In this document: in pieces, positions 1 through 8,331 of the stretch
How the letters are laid out: the number at the start of each line of letters is the position of its first letter
Numbering within the stretch: position 1 is the stretch's first letter
Assembly: GCA_002721365.1 (NCBI GenBank)
Contig: PBKC01000093.1
Location: 1 to 34,884, forward strand
Reading direction: 5' to 3'
Source of the DNA: Rhodospirillaceae bacterium
GTDB lineage: Bacteria; Pseudomonadota; Alphaproteobacteria; GCA-2721365
DNA: 34,884 nucleotides
Made by a program: the position numbers and the translations under genes
Notes under the pieces: model-generated
What the model saw: the letters and a program-made list of their open reading frames with translations, nothing else
Databases searched by the model: none
What the model was told of the DNA's origin: nothing

Positions 1-289
1 CCGGTGCGCCGGTCTTCCGGTCCCAGGAGAGGGTGGTCTCGCGCTGGGTGGTGATTCCGATTCCGGCGATCTGGCGCGGCTCCAGCCGCGCCCGCGCCAG
101 GGCGCCCTTCATGCAGGCGACGGCGTCCCGCCAGATCGTCTCGGGGTCGTGCTCGACCCGGCCGGGCTGGGGGAAGTGCTGGGGAAGCTCCTTCTGCGCC
201 TCGCCGATCTGGCGTCCGTCGCCGTCGAACACGATGGCCCGGGTCGAGGTCGTGCCCTGATCGAGGGCGAGGATGTAATCGGCGCTCAT
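1..289 (-). CDS. glpK: Glycerol kinase, N-terminal part (runs off window)
   Basis: This is the first 96 codons of an FGGY-family sugar kinase, read on the minus strand and cut by the left edge of the window. The protein begins [20 protein letters not shown], the phosphate-1 loop of the actin-like ATPase fold. It continues with [13 protein letters not shown] and later [11 protein letters not shown], both typical of glycerol kinase. Glycerol kinase makes sn-glycerol 3-phosphate from glycerol and ATP in the cytoplasm. The ATG at 289 is chosen because it directly precedes the conserved DQGTT strand and has GCAGGG just upstream. The substrate is inferred from the N-terminal motifs only. No link to the amide genes is apparent. 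Confidence 0.85.
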   Translation of the reverse strand, partial: MSADYILALDQGTTSTRAIVFDGDGRQIGEAQKELPQHFPQPGRVEHDPETIWRDAVACMKGALARARLEPRQIAGIGITTQRETTLSWDRKTGAP

Positions 290-353
290 CCCTGCTTCAT
301 AGCATCGAGGCACATCGGAGGCGACGGGTCAGGGAAGCGTTCTCGTCCCCCGT

Positions 354-446
354 CGTCGTTCCCGCGAAGGCGGGAACCCAGATGTCGCGCGACGGCTGCT
401 CCGATCTCGCCAAGGGTCTGGATGCCTGCCTTCGCAGGCATGACGG
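354..446. repeat. Dispersed palindromic repeat, paired copies
   Basis: Two copies of a short palindrome face each other in the gap between glpK and the amidotransferase gene. The left copy (354-383) contains TTCCCGCGAAGGCGGGAA. The right copy (418-446) contains TGCCTGCCTTCGCAGGCA and ends TGACGG. Related copies lie at 7911-7982 and 13045-13071. The pattern is a REP-like or MITE-like intergenic repeat of the kind common in alphaproteobacteria. It has no coding potential. The rest of the 290-463 gap holds nothing I recognise. Confidence 0.75.
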
Positions 447-463
447 AAATGGGTGGGGCAGAC

Positions 464-1186
464 CTACGTCGCCTGGACGATCGCCATGAAGTTGTCGTTG
501 ATGATCTCGGCGGCGGCGTTCGACTTCTCGATATGGGCGCGGGCCGCCGCGGTCAGCCGGTCGCAGCCGCCGTCGCCGAGGGTGGTTTCCAGGGCCGCCC
601 GGTATTCCGGGATCTCGTTCCAGTCCGTCACCGTCCCCTCGGTTAACTCGACATGGAACTGGAGGCCGTAGGCATGATCGCCCCAGCGCATGGCCTGGAT
701 CGGACAGGCCGGGCTGGCGGCGAGCGTCGTGCCGCCTTCGGGGAGGGCCGAGACTTCGGCCCCATGCCATTGCAGGTAGTCGAAGCGCCGGGCGAGGCCG
801 GCGAACAGGCGATCGCCACGGCCGGCCTCGGTGAGGTCCACCGACTCGATCCCGATTTCGGGCCGCTTCATCAGCCCGACCTGCCCGCCGAGCGATGCCG
901 CCAGAAGCTGATGGCCGAGGCAGATGCCGAGATAGGGACGCTTCAGCCGCGTGACCCAGTCGCGGATAAACGCCTTCTCCGGCACGAGCCAGGGATGTTC
1001 GTCCTCCTGCCACACGTCCATCGGGCCGCCCATGACGAGCAGGGCGTCGAAAGACGAGACGTCTTCCGGGAACGCCTCGCCTTCGTCGAGCTCGACCGCC
1101 TGCCAGTCGTGGCCCGCCTTGCGCCAGAAGTCGCGAAAGACGCCGGGATGCTCGCAGTCGAGATGCTGCAATACGAGGAAATGCAT
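464..1186 (-). CDS. Type 1 glutamine amidotransferase (GATase1-like protein)
   Basis: This 240-residue protein is a stand-alone class I glutamine amidotransferase of the GMP-synthase-like family. The nucleophile elbow GICLGHQ contains the catalytic Cys near residue 89. GLQFHVE near residue 175 supplies the catalytic His-Glu pair. An early VMGGPMDVW segment forms the oxyanion-strand region. Members of this family hydrolyse glutamine or similar gamma-glutamyl compounds, and several act in polyamine or gamma-glutamyl amide degradation, but the substrate here cannot be read from the sequence. The ATG at 1186 has AGGA about nine bases upstream. The gene lies just downstream of ureD on the same strand, with a 35-base gap, so it may be cotranscribed with the urease operon. 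Confidence 0.85.
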   Translation of the reverse strand: MHFLVLQHLDCEHPGVFRDFWRKAGHDWQAVELDEGEAFPEDVSSFDALLVMGGPMDVWQEDEHPWLVPEKAFIRDWVTRLKRPYLGICLGHQLLAASLGGQVGLMKRPEIGIESVDLTEAGRGDRLFAGLARRFDYLQWHGAEVSALPEGGTTLAASPACPIQAMRWGDHAYGLQFHVELTEGTVTDWNEIPEYRAALETTLGDGGCDRLTAAARAHIEKSNAAAEIINDNFMAIVQAT

Positions 1187-1221
1187 GGGGTGGTCCTATT
1201 CCGGGAATGCGGGCGGGTAGG

Positions 1222-2109
1222 CTATTTACGCCGTATGGGCGGCGTCACACCAGTTAGGGCGCATCGCACCGCCGACCAGACGGCAGTGTAGGCGGCCCTG
1301 AAAAGGGCGCCGTCCTCGGCGAGAATTCGACTCCAGGCACCGATGCCGCGCGGGAGGGCGCTGGCGCCGGCATAGACGCCGGTACGTCCTTCCAGAGCTT
1401 GGCGCATCGTGGCGACCAGCGCGTCAGATGTCGCCAGTGGGGAGAGGACGAAGACGGTCCCCTGTACGGCGTGGGGGCCGGTGATACCGGGAAAGCCGCC
1501 GAGGAAGGTGGTGCCGTCGATGTCGAGCCGATCGTGGAGGAGGGGCGTGCCGTCCGGTCGGGCGATGGTCGTCTGGACGCCGAGGCGGCGGAAGGGGCGC
1601 CGGTCTCCGGCCGGGTCGTGGGCGAGGTAGGATTCGCCCAGGACCAGCGTGGCGGTTTCCGGCATCGTCGCCTTTGTCTCCGTCTCGATTTCGGCGTCGG
1701 GAAACAGGATCAGCGGGTCGGCGATCCATTCGAGGATGGCGCCCTCCGCCACCGTCAGCGTCGTCTGCTGTTCGGCCCGGCCCTCCACCATGCTGTGGAC
1801 CTTGGTCGCGGCCTGGGTGGTCACATGCGCCGCGGCGCCTTCGCCGACCGCGCAGTCGATGGTCAGGCGGTCGCCCCTGAACAGGCCGCCGGAGAGCGAC
1901 TGGAGGTAGAGCGTCGCCATCTCCGCTGGTGCCGAGTCGAGGTGGAAGACGCGGGTGACGTGGAAGGGATAGCCGAGGCGCTGGCGGGCCAGGAAGGTCC
2001 TGCCGTGACGCGACAGGAACTGTAAGTCGGCGCTTCCGGACTGGAGACGCGGGGCCGCTTCGGAGAGGCGCTCGGCGTTGGGGTGGGGGCTGCGGGTTTC
2101 GACGGTCAT
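1222..2109 (-). CDS. ureD: Urease accessory protein UreD
   Basis: This 295-residue protein is UreD (UreH), the scaffold that binds apo-urease and receives UreF and UreG during nickel insertion. Family features seen are the RQRLGYPFHVTRVF segment, LSGGLFRGDRL, the HVTTQAATKVHSM core, and LEWIADPLILFPDA. The last segment matches the conserved WLPQEtIlF-type region, with D replacing QE. The length is normal for UreD. The gene is the last of the urease genes on the minus strand. It is separated from ureG by a 173-base gap that carries a long inverted repeat, so its expression may depend on readthrough of that structure. Confidence 0.93.
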   Translation of the reverse strand: MTVETRSPHPNAERLSEAAPRLQSGSADLQFLSRHGRTFLARQRLGYPFHVTRVFHLDSAPAEMATLYLQSLSGGLFRGDRLTIDCAVGEGAAAHVTTQAATKVHSMVEGRAEQQTTLTVAEGAILEWIADPLILFPDAEIETETKATMPETATLVLGESYLAHDPAGDRRPFRRLGVQTTIARPDGTPLLHDRLDIDGTTFLGGFPGITGPHAVQGTVFVLSPLATSDALVATMRQALEGRTGVYAGASALPRGIGAWSRILAEDGALFRAAYTAVWSAVRCALTGVTPPIRRK

Positions 2110-2134
2110 GGGAGGGACGGCGGATAGGCCGCGG

Positions 2135-2260
2135 CGTTCCCCACCTCACCCCGGCCCTCTCCCCCCCGATGGGGCGGAGAGGGAGAAAGCGTGCGGCGAA
2201 CTCTAATATAAATCCCCCTCCGCCCCATTGGGGGGGAGGGGTTAGGGGAGGTGGGGAACG
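2135..2260. repeat. Long inverted repeat element, copy 1
   Basis: A 126-base imperfect palindrome fills most of the ureG-ureD gap. It opens CGTTCCCCACCTCACCCCGG and closes with the complementary GGGGAGGTGGGGAACG. Each arm also has an inner CCCTCTCCCCCCC / CCGCCCC-type block. A second copy in the same orientation sits at 13100-13225. Similarity continues slightly outside the arms in both copies (GCCGCGG to the left, GGCCTCGAC to the right). The transcript would form a very stable hairpin. It is probably a non-autonomous repeat rather than a dedicated terminator. Confidence 0.8.
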
Positions 2261-2282
2261 CGGAGGCCTCGACCATTCCGCC

Positions 2283-2927
2283 TCACGCCTCCAGCAGCAC
2301 GTCGCGGGCGATGTGGTCGATCACCGCGTCGATGCCTTCCCCGGTGCGGCAGTTGGTGAGCAGCACCGGGCGGCCGTTCCGGACCGACAGCGCCTCGGTC
2401 CGCATCAGCGCGACATCGGCGCCGACATGGGGCGCCAGGTCGGTCTTGTTGATGATCAGCAGATCGCTCTGGACGATGCCGGGGCCGCGTTTCCGGGGGA
2501 TGTCGTCGCCGTCGGCGGTGTCGATCACAAACATCCAGAAGTCGACGAGGTCGAAGGAGAAGGTCGAGGCGAGGTTGTCGCCGCCGCTTTCGATCAGGAT
2601 TAGGTCGAGGCCGGAGAAGGTCCGTTCCAGAAGCTCGGTCGCCTGGATGTTGAGGGTCGGGTCCTCGCGGATCACCGTGTGCGGGCAGGCCCCGGCCTCG
2701 ACCGCGAGCACGCGCTCGGGCGCGATCAGCCCGCTTCGTTTCAGGCGCTCGGCGTCCTCACGGGTGACGAGGTCGTTGGTGACCACGGCCACATCGGTGC
2801 CGCGCCGGATGAGGGCCGGGATCAGCCGCTCGATCAGGGCGGTCTTGCCGGAGCCCACCGGGCCGCCGATGCCGACCCGGCCGGGGCCCGGCTTCGGTGT
2901 GCCGGACCGCGGGGTCTCGACGTTCAT
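2283..2927 (-). CDS. ureG: Urease accessory GTPase UreG
   Basis: This is the 214-residue SIMIBI GTPase that delivers nickel to urease. The P-loop GPVGSGKT is at residues 22-29. The nickel-binding Cys-Pro-His motif appears in [28 protein letters not shown] and the guanine-specificity motif INKTDL follow. The ATG at 2927 overlaps the ureC stop in an ATGA junction, which fixes the start. A longer open frame upstream is only ureC read out of phase. It works in a complex with UreE, UreF and UreD, all encoded in this cluster. Confidence 0.96.
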   Translation of the reverse strand: MNVETPRSGTPKPGPGRVGIGGPVGSGKTALIERLIPALIRRGTDVAVVTNDLVTREDAERLKRSGLIAPERVLAVEAGACPHTVIREDPTLNIQATELLERTFSGLDLILIESGGDNLASTFSFDLVDFWMFVIDTADGDDIPRKRGPGIVQSDLLIINKTDLAPHVGADVALMRTEALSVRNGRPVLLTNCRTGEGIDAVIDHIARDVLLEA

Positions 2928-4636
2928 CGCAGCATGTACCTCTGGGTGAGCGGCAGGGTCGCCGCCGGCTCGCAGGTCGCGAGATCGCCGTTCACGAACA
3001 CGTCGAAGGTCTCGGGATCGACCCGCATCGCCGGGCAGGCGTCGTTGTGGAGCATGTGGTGCTTGGTGAGCTTGCGGGTGCCGCGAGCGGGCAGGATAGC
3101 GCGCTCCAGCCCCAGCTTGGCCGCGGTTCCGGCCTCGACCGCCGGCTGGGCGGCGAAATTCACCGAAAGGGCGTTCCGCGCCTTGCCGAACGCGCCCCAT
3201 TGCGGACGCTGAAGAAGCGGCTCGCAGGTCATCAGCGAGGCGGCGCTGTCGCCCATCGCCCCCCAGGCGATGAAGCCGCCCTTCACCACCAGCTCCGGCT
3301 TGATGCCGAAGAAGGCCGGCCGCCACAGCACCACGTCGGCGATCTTCCCCGGCTCCAGCGAGCCGATATGGGCATCGATGCCGAAGCTCCGCGCGGCGTT
3401 GATGGTGTACTTGGCGACGTAGCGGAGGATGCGGCGGTTGTCACCTATTCGGGTCGTTTCCTCGGGCAGGCGGCCGCGCTGGTCCTTCATCTTGGACGCG
3501 AGCTGCCAGGTGCGGCAGATGACCTCGTGGATCCGGCCCATGCCCTGGCTGTCCGACCCCAGCATCGAGATCGCGCCCAGATCGTGGAGAACGTCCTCGG
3601 CAGCGATGGTCTGGGCGCGGATACGGCTTTCCGCGAAGGCCACGTCCTCCGGCAGAGCCGGGTTCAGGTGGTGGCACACCATCGTCATGTCGAGATGCTC
3701 GTCGAAGGTGTTCACCGTGTAGGGGTTGGTGGGGTTGGTCGAGGACGGCAGGCAGTTGGCCTCGCCGACGATGCGGATGATGTCGGGCGCATGGCCACCG
3801 CCGGCACCCTCGGCGTGATACATGTGGATGGTACGGCCGTTGATGGCGGCCAGCGTGTCTTCCAGGAAGCCGCTTTCGTTCAGGGTGTCGGTGTGGAGCT
3901 GGACCTGGAAGTCGAGGTCGTCGGCGACCGCGAGGCAGGTGTCGATCGCCGCCGGCATCGCTCCCCAGTCCTCGTGGATCTTGAGGCCGAGGCAGCCGCC
4001 TTCGATCTGGTCCAAGAGCGAGCGCGGCTTCGAGGAATTGCCGCGGCCGAGGAAACCGAAGTTGAGTGGCCATTCTTCCGAGGCCTGATGCATGCGCCCG
4101 ACGTTCCAGGCGCCGCCGCAGTCGATGCCGACGGTGATGGGTCCGAGCGAGCCGCCGATCATCGTCGTGATGCCGGAACTGATGGCATGGGCCGGCAGGC
4201 CGGCGCTGTCGAAATGGACGTGGACGTCGATGCCGCCCGGCGTCGCGATCAGCCCCTCTGCATCGCGGACGGTGGTCGAAGCGCCGCACACCAGCCGGCT
4301 GTCGACGCCGTCCATGGTCGCGGGATTGCCGGCCTTGCCGATGGCGACGATGCGCCCGTCCTTGATGCCGATGTCGCCCTTGACGATGCCGACCACCGGG
4401 TCGATCACCACGACGTTGCAGATCAGCATGTCGAGCGCGCCGGCGGCGCTGTCGTAGCCGGGGGTGAGGCCGAGGCCGTCGCGGAGCGTCTTGCCGCCGC
4501 CATGCAGGCATTCCTCGCCCGGCACGGCGTAGTCGTGCACGATCTCGGCATAGAGCGAGGTGTCGCCCAGCCTGACGGCATCGCCCTTGGTCGGACCGTA
4601 CATGGCCGCGTAGTCGCGGCGGTGGATGCGTGCCAT
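2924..4636 (-). CDS. ureC: Urease subunit alpha (divergent)
   Basis: This 570-residue protein is the nickel-binding catalytic subunit of urease, which splits urea into ammonia and carbamate. All expected metal ligands are present: H139 and H141 (IDVHVHF), carbamylated K219 (GLKIHEDWG), H248 (HTDTLNESG), H274 ([10 protein letters not shown]) and D362 (SDSQGMGR). The flap residues C321-H322-H323 are also present. It is nevertheless unusual. The usual HFICPQQ is replaced by HFDSAGLP, and the loop after GG-x-x-GP (residues 161-178) is shortened and lacks the normal TTCTPG segment. The usual Ala in SDSQAMG is Gly. The urea pocket may therefore differ. The ATG at 4636 has AAGGGGG upstream, and ureG follows with an overlap. 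Confidence 0.94.
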   Translation of the reverse strand: MARIHRRDYAAMYGPTKGDAVRLGDTSLYAEIVHDYAVPGEECLHGGGKTLRDGLGLTPGYDSAAGALDMLICNVVVIDPVVGIVKGDIGIKDGRIVAIGKAGNPATMDGVDSRLVCGASTTVRDAEGLIATPGGIDVHVHFDSAGLPAHAISSGITTMIGGSLGPITVGIDCGGAWNVGRMHQASEEWPLNFGFLGRGNSSKPRSLLDQIEGGCLGLKIHEDWGAMPAAIDTCLAVADDLDFQVQLHTDTLNESGFLEDTLAAINGRTIHMYHAEGAGGGHAPDIIRIVGEANCLPSSTNPTNPYTVNTFDEHLDMTMVCHHLNPALPEDVAFAESRIRAQTIAAEDVLHDLGAISMLGSDSQGMGRIHEVICRTWQLASKMKDQRGRLPEETTRIGDNRRILRYVAKYTINAARSFGIDAHIGSLEPGKIADVVLWRPAFFGIKPELVVKGGFIAWGAMGDSAASLMTCEPLLQRPQWGAFGKARNALSVNFAAQPAVEAGTAAKLGLERAILPARGTRKLTKHHMLHNDACPAMRVDPETFDVFVNGDLATCEPAATLPLTQRYMLR

Positions 4637-4639
4637 GGC

Positions 4640-5339
4640 TCAGGCCCCCTTGAAGCCGCGGCGCCTTGGCGGCGCGCAGGGCGGCTTCCTTGACGAGGTC
4701 GGATCGGGTCGCCCCGTTGGTCAGGCCGTTCAAGCCGTAGACCTCGCCCGTGCCGCCGAAGGGCACCAGCGTCACCTCCTTGGCGTCGCCCGGCTCGAAG
4801 CGGACGGCGGTGCCGGCGGGGATGTCGAGGCGGAGGCCGAAGGCGGCGGTGCGGTCGAAGTCGAGTTCGCGGTTCACCTCGAAGAAGTGGAAATGGCTGC
4901 CGACCTGGACCGGCCGGTCGCCGGTGTTCACCACCTTGAGCACGGTCTGCGGCCGGCCGGCGTTGATCTCGATCTCCTCGTCCGGGGTGACGATCTCGCC
5001 CGGCGGGACGAAGTCCTCGGGCAGCGGCTGTTCGCCGGGGCGGATCGGCTCGTGCACGGTGACCAGCTTGGTGCCGTCCGGGAACACGCCCTCGACCTGC
5101 AGCACCGGCATCATCTCGGCCACCCCCGGCAGGACGTCGTCGGTGGTGAGCAGTGTCGAGCCGTAGCCGATCAGGTCGGCCACCGAGCGGCCCTCACGCG
5201 CGCCCTCCAGGATCTCGTCGGCGATGATCGCCGTCGCCTCGGGATGATTGAGCTTGAGCCCCTTGGCGCGGCGTCGGCGGGCGAGCTCTGCCGCGGTATA
5301 GATCGTCAGACGTTCGAGTTCTGTGGGGGTCAGCAGCAT
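4640..5339 (-). CDS. ureAB: Urease gamma-beta fusion subunit with apparent 3' frameshift
   Basis: The gene encodes urease gamma (about residues 1-100, [20 protein letters not shown]) fused to beta (about 105-232, [16 protein letters not shown], then [11 protein letters not shown]). These are the structural partners of UreC. Such fusions are known in several bacteria. The frame as sequenced does not stop at the end of beta but runs on into ureC out of phase. Removing one base near 4664 restores the expected ending KRRGFKGA followed by TGA at 4640-4642. Either only the last seven residues are affected by a real insertion, or the base is a sequencing error. The start at 5339 has GGAGGA upstream. 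The coordinates given assume the restored frame. Confidence 0.85.
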
Positions 5340-5358
5340 CGCTTCCTCCGGGACGGCA

Positions 5359-6039
5359 TCAATTGGCGAACAGGCGGGTTACTTGAGTCTCGTGGCGCAT
5401 GGCGGCGATGTCGGCGGCCGGGGTCGAGGTCGCCACCCGGTCGAGCGACGGTGCGGGGACGGCGAGCAGCGCCTCCGCCAGAGGACGCAGCCGGGCGAGG
5501 ATGCGCTGGCCGTCGATATGGCCGATGACGCCGAGCCGGACCGCGGCGCCGAGGGCTCCGACCATGAAGCCATGGGCGGCGACGGCGGCGGCCTCGGCGG
5601 CGTCGAGGCCGGCGCCGCGCCAGACCAGGCCCTGGACGACCGGCAGATGGCCGGGTGCGGCCCCGTCCAGGACCAGCGCGCGGTAGGCTTCCGCGCCCGG
5701 TGTCTCGATGCGGGCATGGACGCCGAGCAGCGCCGCGCCGGCCCTTTTCGACCCGTCCAGAAGCTCGGCCGGCTGCGCCAGCACGTCGAAGGTGCGGTCG
5801 ACGGCGAGGATGGCGTTCGGATCGTCGGCCGCGGCGTGGGCGGCGGCCAGGGCGGCGCGGTCGCAGCAGTTCCAGCGCTGCCCGAGCTGGCCTTCGAGGA
5901 AGCGTTCCAGCGTCCGCGCACCGTCGACGAGGCCGTCGGCGACCAGGGTTTCGAGGCCCCAGGAGAAGGAGACCGCGCCGCTCGGGAAGAAGCTGTCGCC
6001 GTGCTGAAGGGCCGCGAGCAACGCCCGAGGCTCAGGCAT
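5359..6039 (-). CDS. ureF: Urease accessory protein UreF
   Basis: This 226-residue all-helical protein is UreF, the UreG-activating factor in the nickel insertion complex. It begins [20 protein letters not shown] and continues with [13 protein letters not shown], the conserved N-terminal D-x-x-FP-x-G-x-x-x-S-x-GLE pattern of Ure[15 protein letters not shown] and the C-terminal [13 protein letters not shown] tail also fit. The internal ATG at 6039 is preferred to in-frame starts further upstream because those would lie deep inside ureE. From 6039 the overlap with ureE is eight bases and the protein has normal UreF length. Confidence 0.92.
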   Translation of the reverse strand: MPEPRALLAALQHGDSFFPSGAVSFSWGLETLVADGLVDGARTLERFLEGQLGQRWNCCDRAALAAAHAAADDPNAILAVDRTFDVLAQPAELLDGSKRAGAALLGVHARIETPGAEAYRALVLDGAAPGHLPVVQGLVWRGAGLDAAEAAAVAAHGFMVGALGAAVRLGVIGHIDGQRILARLRPLAEALLAVPAPSLDRVATSTPAADIAAMRHETQVTRLFAN

Positions 6040-6508
6040 CGCCAGCGCGCATGGCGCGACCATCGGCGAGCAGCGGTTCCAGGCGGGCGAGGTAGTCGCT
6101 TTCGGGACCATCGAGGGCGACAGCAATGACGTCGCCGTCGAACTTCACCCGCCAATGCAGGTTGCCGACCCAGTAGCCCAGCTCCAGCCCCGCCGCGGCA
6201 TCGCGCGGGCGCAGCCTGAGCCACGCCTGTTCCTTCATCCGGACGACCACCGCGCGGCCGTCCTCCGCGAAAAGTACCGCGCCGTTGTCGAGGCTCTGGC
6301 CGCGCTCGATGGCGATCGCGCATTCGGTGCCCTTGTCGGAGACGGCGCGGAGGCGCTTGCGCAGGGTGTCGTTGCGGTCGAGCGTCAGGTATTCGACCTT
6401 CCCGGCATGGCTGAGCCCGTGCAGACGCTCGGCCATTTCAGGCTCGCCGGCATGGCCGGCGACCGCGTGCAGGCGGAGAGGGCCGGCCATGGTCGTCCCG
6501 GCCGCCAT
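6032..6508 (-). CDS. ureE: Urease accessory nickel chaperone UreE
   Basis: This 158-residue protein is UreE, the nickel-binding metallochaperone. The N-terminal half carries the UreE substrate-binding fold (YLTLDRNDTLRKRLR). The C-terminal half has ELGYWVGNLHWRVKFDGDVI, which contains the conserved metal-binding region around Asn-x-His. There is no His-rich tail, so storage capacity is probably low. The ATG at 6508 overlaps the stop of the AAA ATPase gene (TGATG). A GTG three bases further upstream is a possible alternative start. The order ureE-ureF-ureAB-ureC-ureG-ureD is compact and points to one transcript. Confidence 0.88.
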   Translation of the reverse strand: MAAGTTMAGPLRLHAVAGHAGEPEMAERLHGLSHAGKVEYLTLDRNDTLRKRLRAVSDKGTECAIAIERGQSLDNGAVLFAEDGRAVVVRMKEQAWLRLRPRDAAAGLELGYWVGNLHWRVKFDGDVIAVALDGPESDYLARLEPLLADGRAMRAGDA

Positions 6509-7821
6509 CACATCGCCTCCGAGTCGTTCACTGCCCGGCCCCAGCGGGCGTAGCGGAGGGCGTCGGCCGGCGTCGTGTCGGGCACCGTGACATCGGCGAA
6601 GGGCTCGAAGTCCGACCGGGTCAGCGGCCGGAGGCCGATCGTATAGTCCTTGATCGCCTGCAGACCCTCGTCGACCAGGGTCGGGATGCGGGGGTTCATC
6701 TCGTGCAGCATCGCCGCGGTGACCTCCTTGCAGAAGCGCGCGATCTCGCGGCCCGACAGGTCCGCGGTCATGTCGGCGAGCTCCTCATAGGTGATCGAGT
6801 CCTCGTCGACGGCGATGCCCTTGGCGTCGAGATGGATGCGGAAGATCGCCTCGCGGGCGTCGCGGTCGGGCAAGTCGATCAGCACCCGCCGCTCGAACCG
6901 CGACAGGACGGCGGTATCCAGGTCCCAGGGCCGGTTGGTGGCGCCGATGGTCATGACCATGTTGCGCTCGCCCTTGCTGGCGAAGCCGTCGATCTCCGAC
7001 AGGATGCTCGCCAGCATCTGCTGGTGGTGAAGCTGGCCGTCGCTGTTGCGGCTTTTGCACAGGGCATCGAACTCGTCGATGAAGACGATCGACGGCCGTC
7101 CCTCGCGGGTGAACTTGCGGGCGAGGCGGTAGAGGGTGCTGATCAGCCGCGCCGATTCGCCCACCCATTTGCTCACCACCTGGCTCGCCTTGACGTTGAA
7201 GAAGGTGGCGTTGAGCTTGTTGGCGATGGCGCAGGCGAGCAGCGTCTTCCCCGTGCCGGGGGGGCCGTAGAACATGATGTTCTGCCAGCCCTCGATCTCG
7301 ATGCCCGGCGGAAGCTGGGCCATGGCGAGGCCGTAGTGGAACTTGAGCTCGGTCTTGAGCTCCTCCATCCCCCCGATCGCCGCCCAGTCCATATGGCGCG
7401 GGCGGTCGTCGATCAGCATCAGGATCTGCTGCTCGAGCGCGTCCGATTCCTCGTCGGTGTAGACCTGATCGTCCGTCTCATGCTCCTCGTAGGGCCGCGA
7501 GCGCTTGAGGTCGAGGCGCCCGCGGGCGAGGGCATGGGCGCGCGACCGGTACTCGTTGACCCGGAGCGCCATCGACCGCCGCTCCTCGGGGTCCTCCAGC
7601 ACTTCCAGAAGCTGTTCGGCGAACTGGGCCGCCTTGTTGAACGAGCGCGAGGCCTCCAGCGTCTTCCCGAGCGCCATCCGCGAGGCGGCCTCGGTCAGCA
7701 TGCGATCGATCGATTTCTGCAGGGCATCGGCGCCGTAGAAGCGCGGGATGTTCTTCTGCGAATCTGTGTTGCCGGGGATGGCGACGAGATTCGAGCGCGG
7801 TCGTTTCGGGGGCGTGCTCAT
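6508..7821 (-). CDS. Vps4/katanin-type AAA ATPase (AmiB-like)
   Basis: This 437-residue protein has one AAA module. Walker A is GPPGTGKT (186-193), the pore loop is KWVGES (218-223), Walker B is IVFIDE (245-250), and an arginine-finger region SRFERRV follows. The pore loop and overall pattern resemble the Vps4/katanin/spastin type. The N-terminal helical region (about 35-105, ALQKSIDRMLTEAASRMALG onward) looks like a MIT-type helical bundle. Pseudomonas amidase operons contain an ATPase gene, amiB, next to amiE, and this may be its counterpart; that is inference. The gene ends on the start of ureE. No Shine-Dalgarno sequence is visible before the ATG at 7821. Its client protein is unknown. 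An amidase, urease or transporter assembly role is possible. Confidence 0.82.
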   Translation of the reverse strand: MSTPPKRPRSNLVAIPGNTDSQKNIPRFYGADALQKSIDRMLTEAASRMALGKTLEASRSFNKAAQFAEQLLEVLEDPEERRSMALRVNEYRSRAHALARGRLDLKRSRPYEEHETDDQVYTDEESDALEQQILMLIDDRPRHMDWAAIGGMEELKTELKFHYGLAMAQLPPGIEIEGWQNIMFYGPPGTGKTLLACAIANKLNATFFNVKASQVVSKWVGESARLISTLYRLARKFTREGRPSIVFIDEFDALCKSRNSDGQLHHQQMLASILSEIDGFASKGERNMVMTIGATNRPWDLDTAVLSRFERRVLIDLPDRDAREAIFRIHLDAKGIAVDEDSITYEELADMTADLSGREIARFCKEVTAAMLHEMNPRIPTLVDEGLQAIKDYTIGLRPLTRSDFEPFADVTVPDTTPADALRYARWGRAVNDSEAM

Positions 7822-7910
7822 GAGCGGGTTGGGGTTCTTTGAGGTATATTGAATTCCGAATGCAGATTGGACGGGCCAACAGATCGGGCGATCTGAACCC
7901 TGACTTGTCC

Positions 7911-7982
7911 GTCATTCCCGCGAAAGCGGGAATCCAGAGGCCGTGCCGCTCGCATGGGCCCCCGCCTTCGCGGGGGCGACGA
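7911..7982. repeat. Dispersed palindromic repeat, paired copies
   Basis: The 193-base gap between the AAA ATPase gene and the lipoyl-domain gene holds two facing palindromes. The left one contains TTCCCGCGAAAGCGGGAA (about 7914-7931). The right one contains CCCCCGCCTTCGCGGGGG. They belong to the same family as 354-446 and 13045-13071. The remaining bases of the gap hold an A+T-rich patch just upstream of the AAA gene, but no convincing promoter. Confidence 0.72.
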
Positions 7983-8014
7983 ACAGAAGGCAGCCTTGGT
8001 GCCCATCATCGCCT

Positions 8015-8281
8015 TCACGCCTCGGTCAGGGGTTCGAAGTCGATCAGGCCGTCCTCGCGCTGCACCTCGTCGAGATGGCGGACATGGATGCGGCGGACGA
8101 TGCCGCGGGACGGGGACCGGACCTCGATGACGATCTTGTTGAACTCGACGATCATCAGCAGCGTGTCCGCGTCGACGGTCTCGCCTTCGGACACCAGGAT
8201 CTGCCGGACCACCATGTCGTAGATGGTGGGCAGCTTCGACTGCGCGTGCAGGGTGACGATGGCCGGGCTGTCAGCGGGCAT
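8015..8281 (-). CDS. Small stand-alone biotinyl/lipoyl-domain protein
   Basis: This 88-residue protein looks like a single biotinyl/lipoyl carrier domain. It has a beta strand pattern around VRQILVSEGETVDADTLLMI. The hairpin VEFNKIVIEVRSP then places a lysine where lipoyl or biotinyl domains carry the modified Lys (E-T-D-K-A or E-A-M-K-M). IVRRIHVRHLDEVQREDGLI matches the second half of the barrel. No partner carboxylase or dehydrogenase is encoded nearby. It sits 50 bases after amiE, behind a strong hairpin, so its role is tied to the amidase operon but unknown. The modification state cannot be told from sequence. The ATG at 8281 was chosen as the first one in frame. Confidence 0.75.
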   Translation of the reverse strand: MPADSPAIVTLHAQSKLPTIYDMVVRQILVSEGETVDADTLLMIVEFNKIVIEVRSPSRGIVRRIHVRHLDEVQREDGLIDFEPLTEA

Positions 8282-8289
8282 GAGGGTGC

Positions 8290-8319
8290 GGCCGGCCGCT
8301 CCTCAAGGGGCGGCCGGCC
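8290..8319 (-). other. Intercistronic hairpin after amiE
   Basis: A perfect 10-base-pair stem (GGCCGGCCGC and its complement) with a 10-base loop fills the 50-base gap between amiE and the lipoyl-domain gene. It has no T-run on the minus strand, so it is unlikely to be an efficient terminator. It may stabilise the amiE mRNA or set the expression ratio. Confidence 0.6.
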
Positions 8320-8331
8320 TCCACTTTCTGC

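Noticed and set aside
2135..2260. Insertion sequence or CRISPR-like array
   Set aside because: There is no transposase and no repeat-spacer periodicity; it is a single palindromic element.
3441..4639. Continuation of the ureAB frame through ureC as a 632-residue protein
   Set aside because: The extra 400 residues are Arg/Pro/His-rich out-of-phase ureC sequence with no family resemblance; a one-base correction restores the normal UreB end.
2897..4693. Long plus-strand open frame opposite ureC (598 codons)
   Set aside because: It is the antisense shadow of ureC in GC-rich DNA, with no recognisable domain and no ribosome site.
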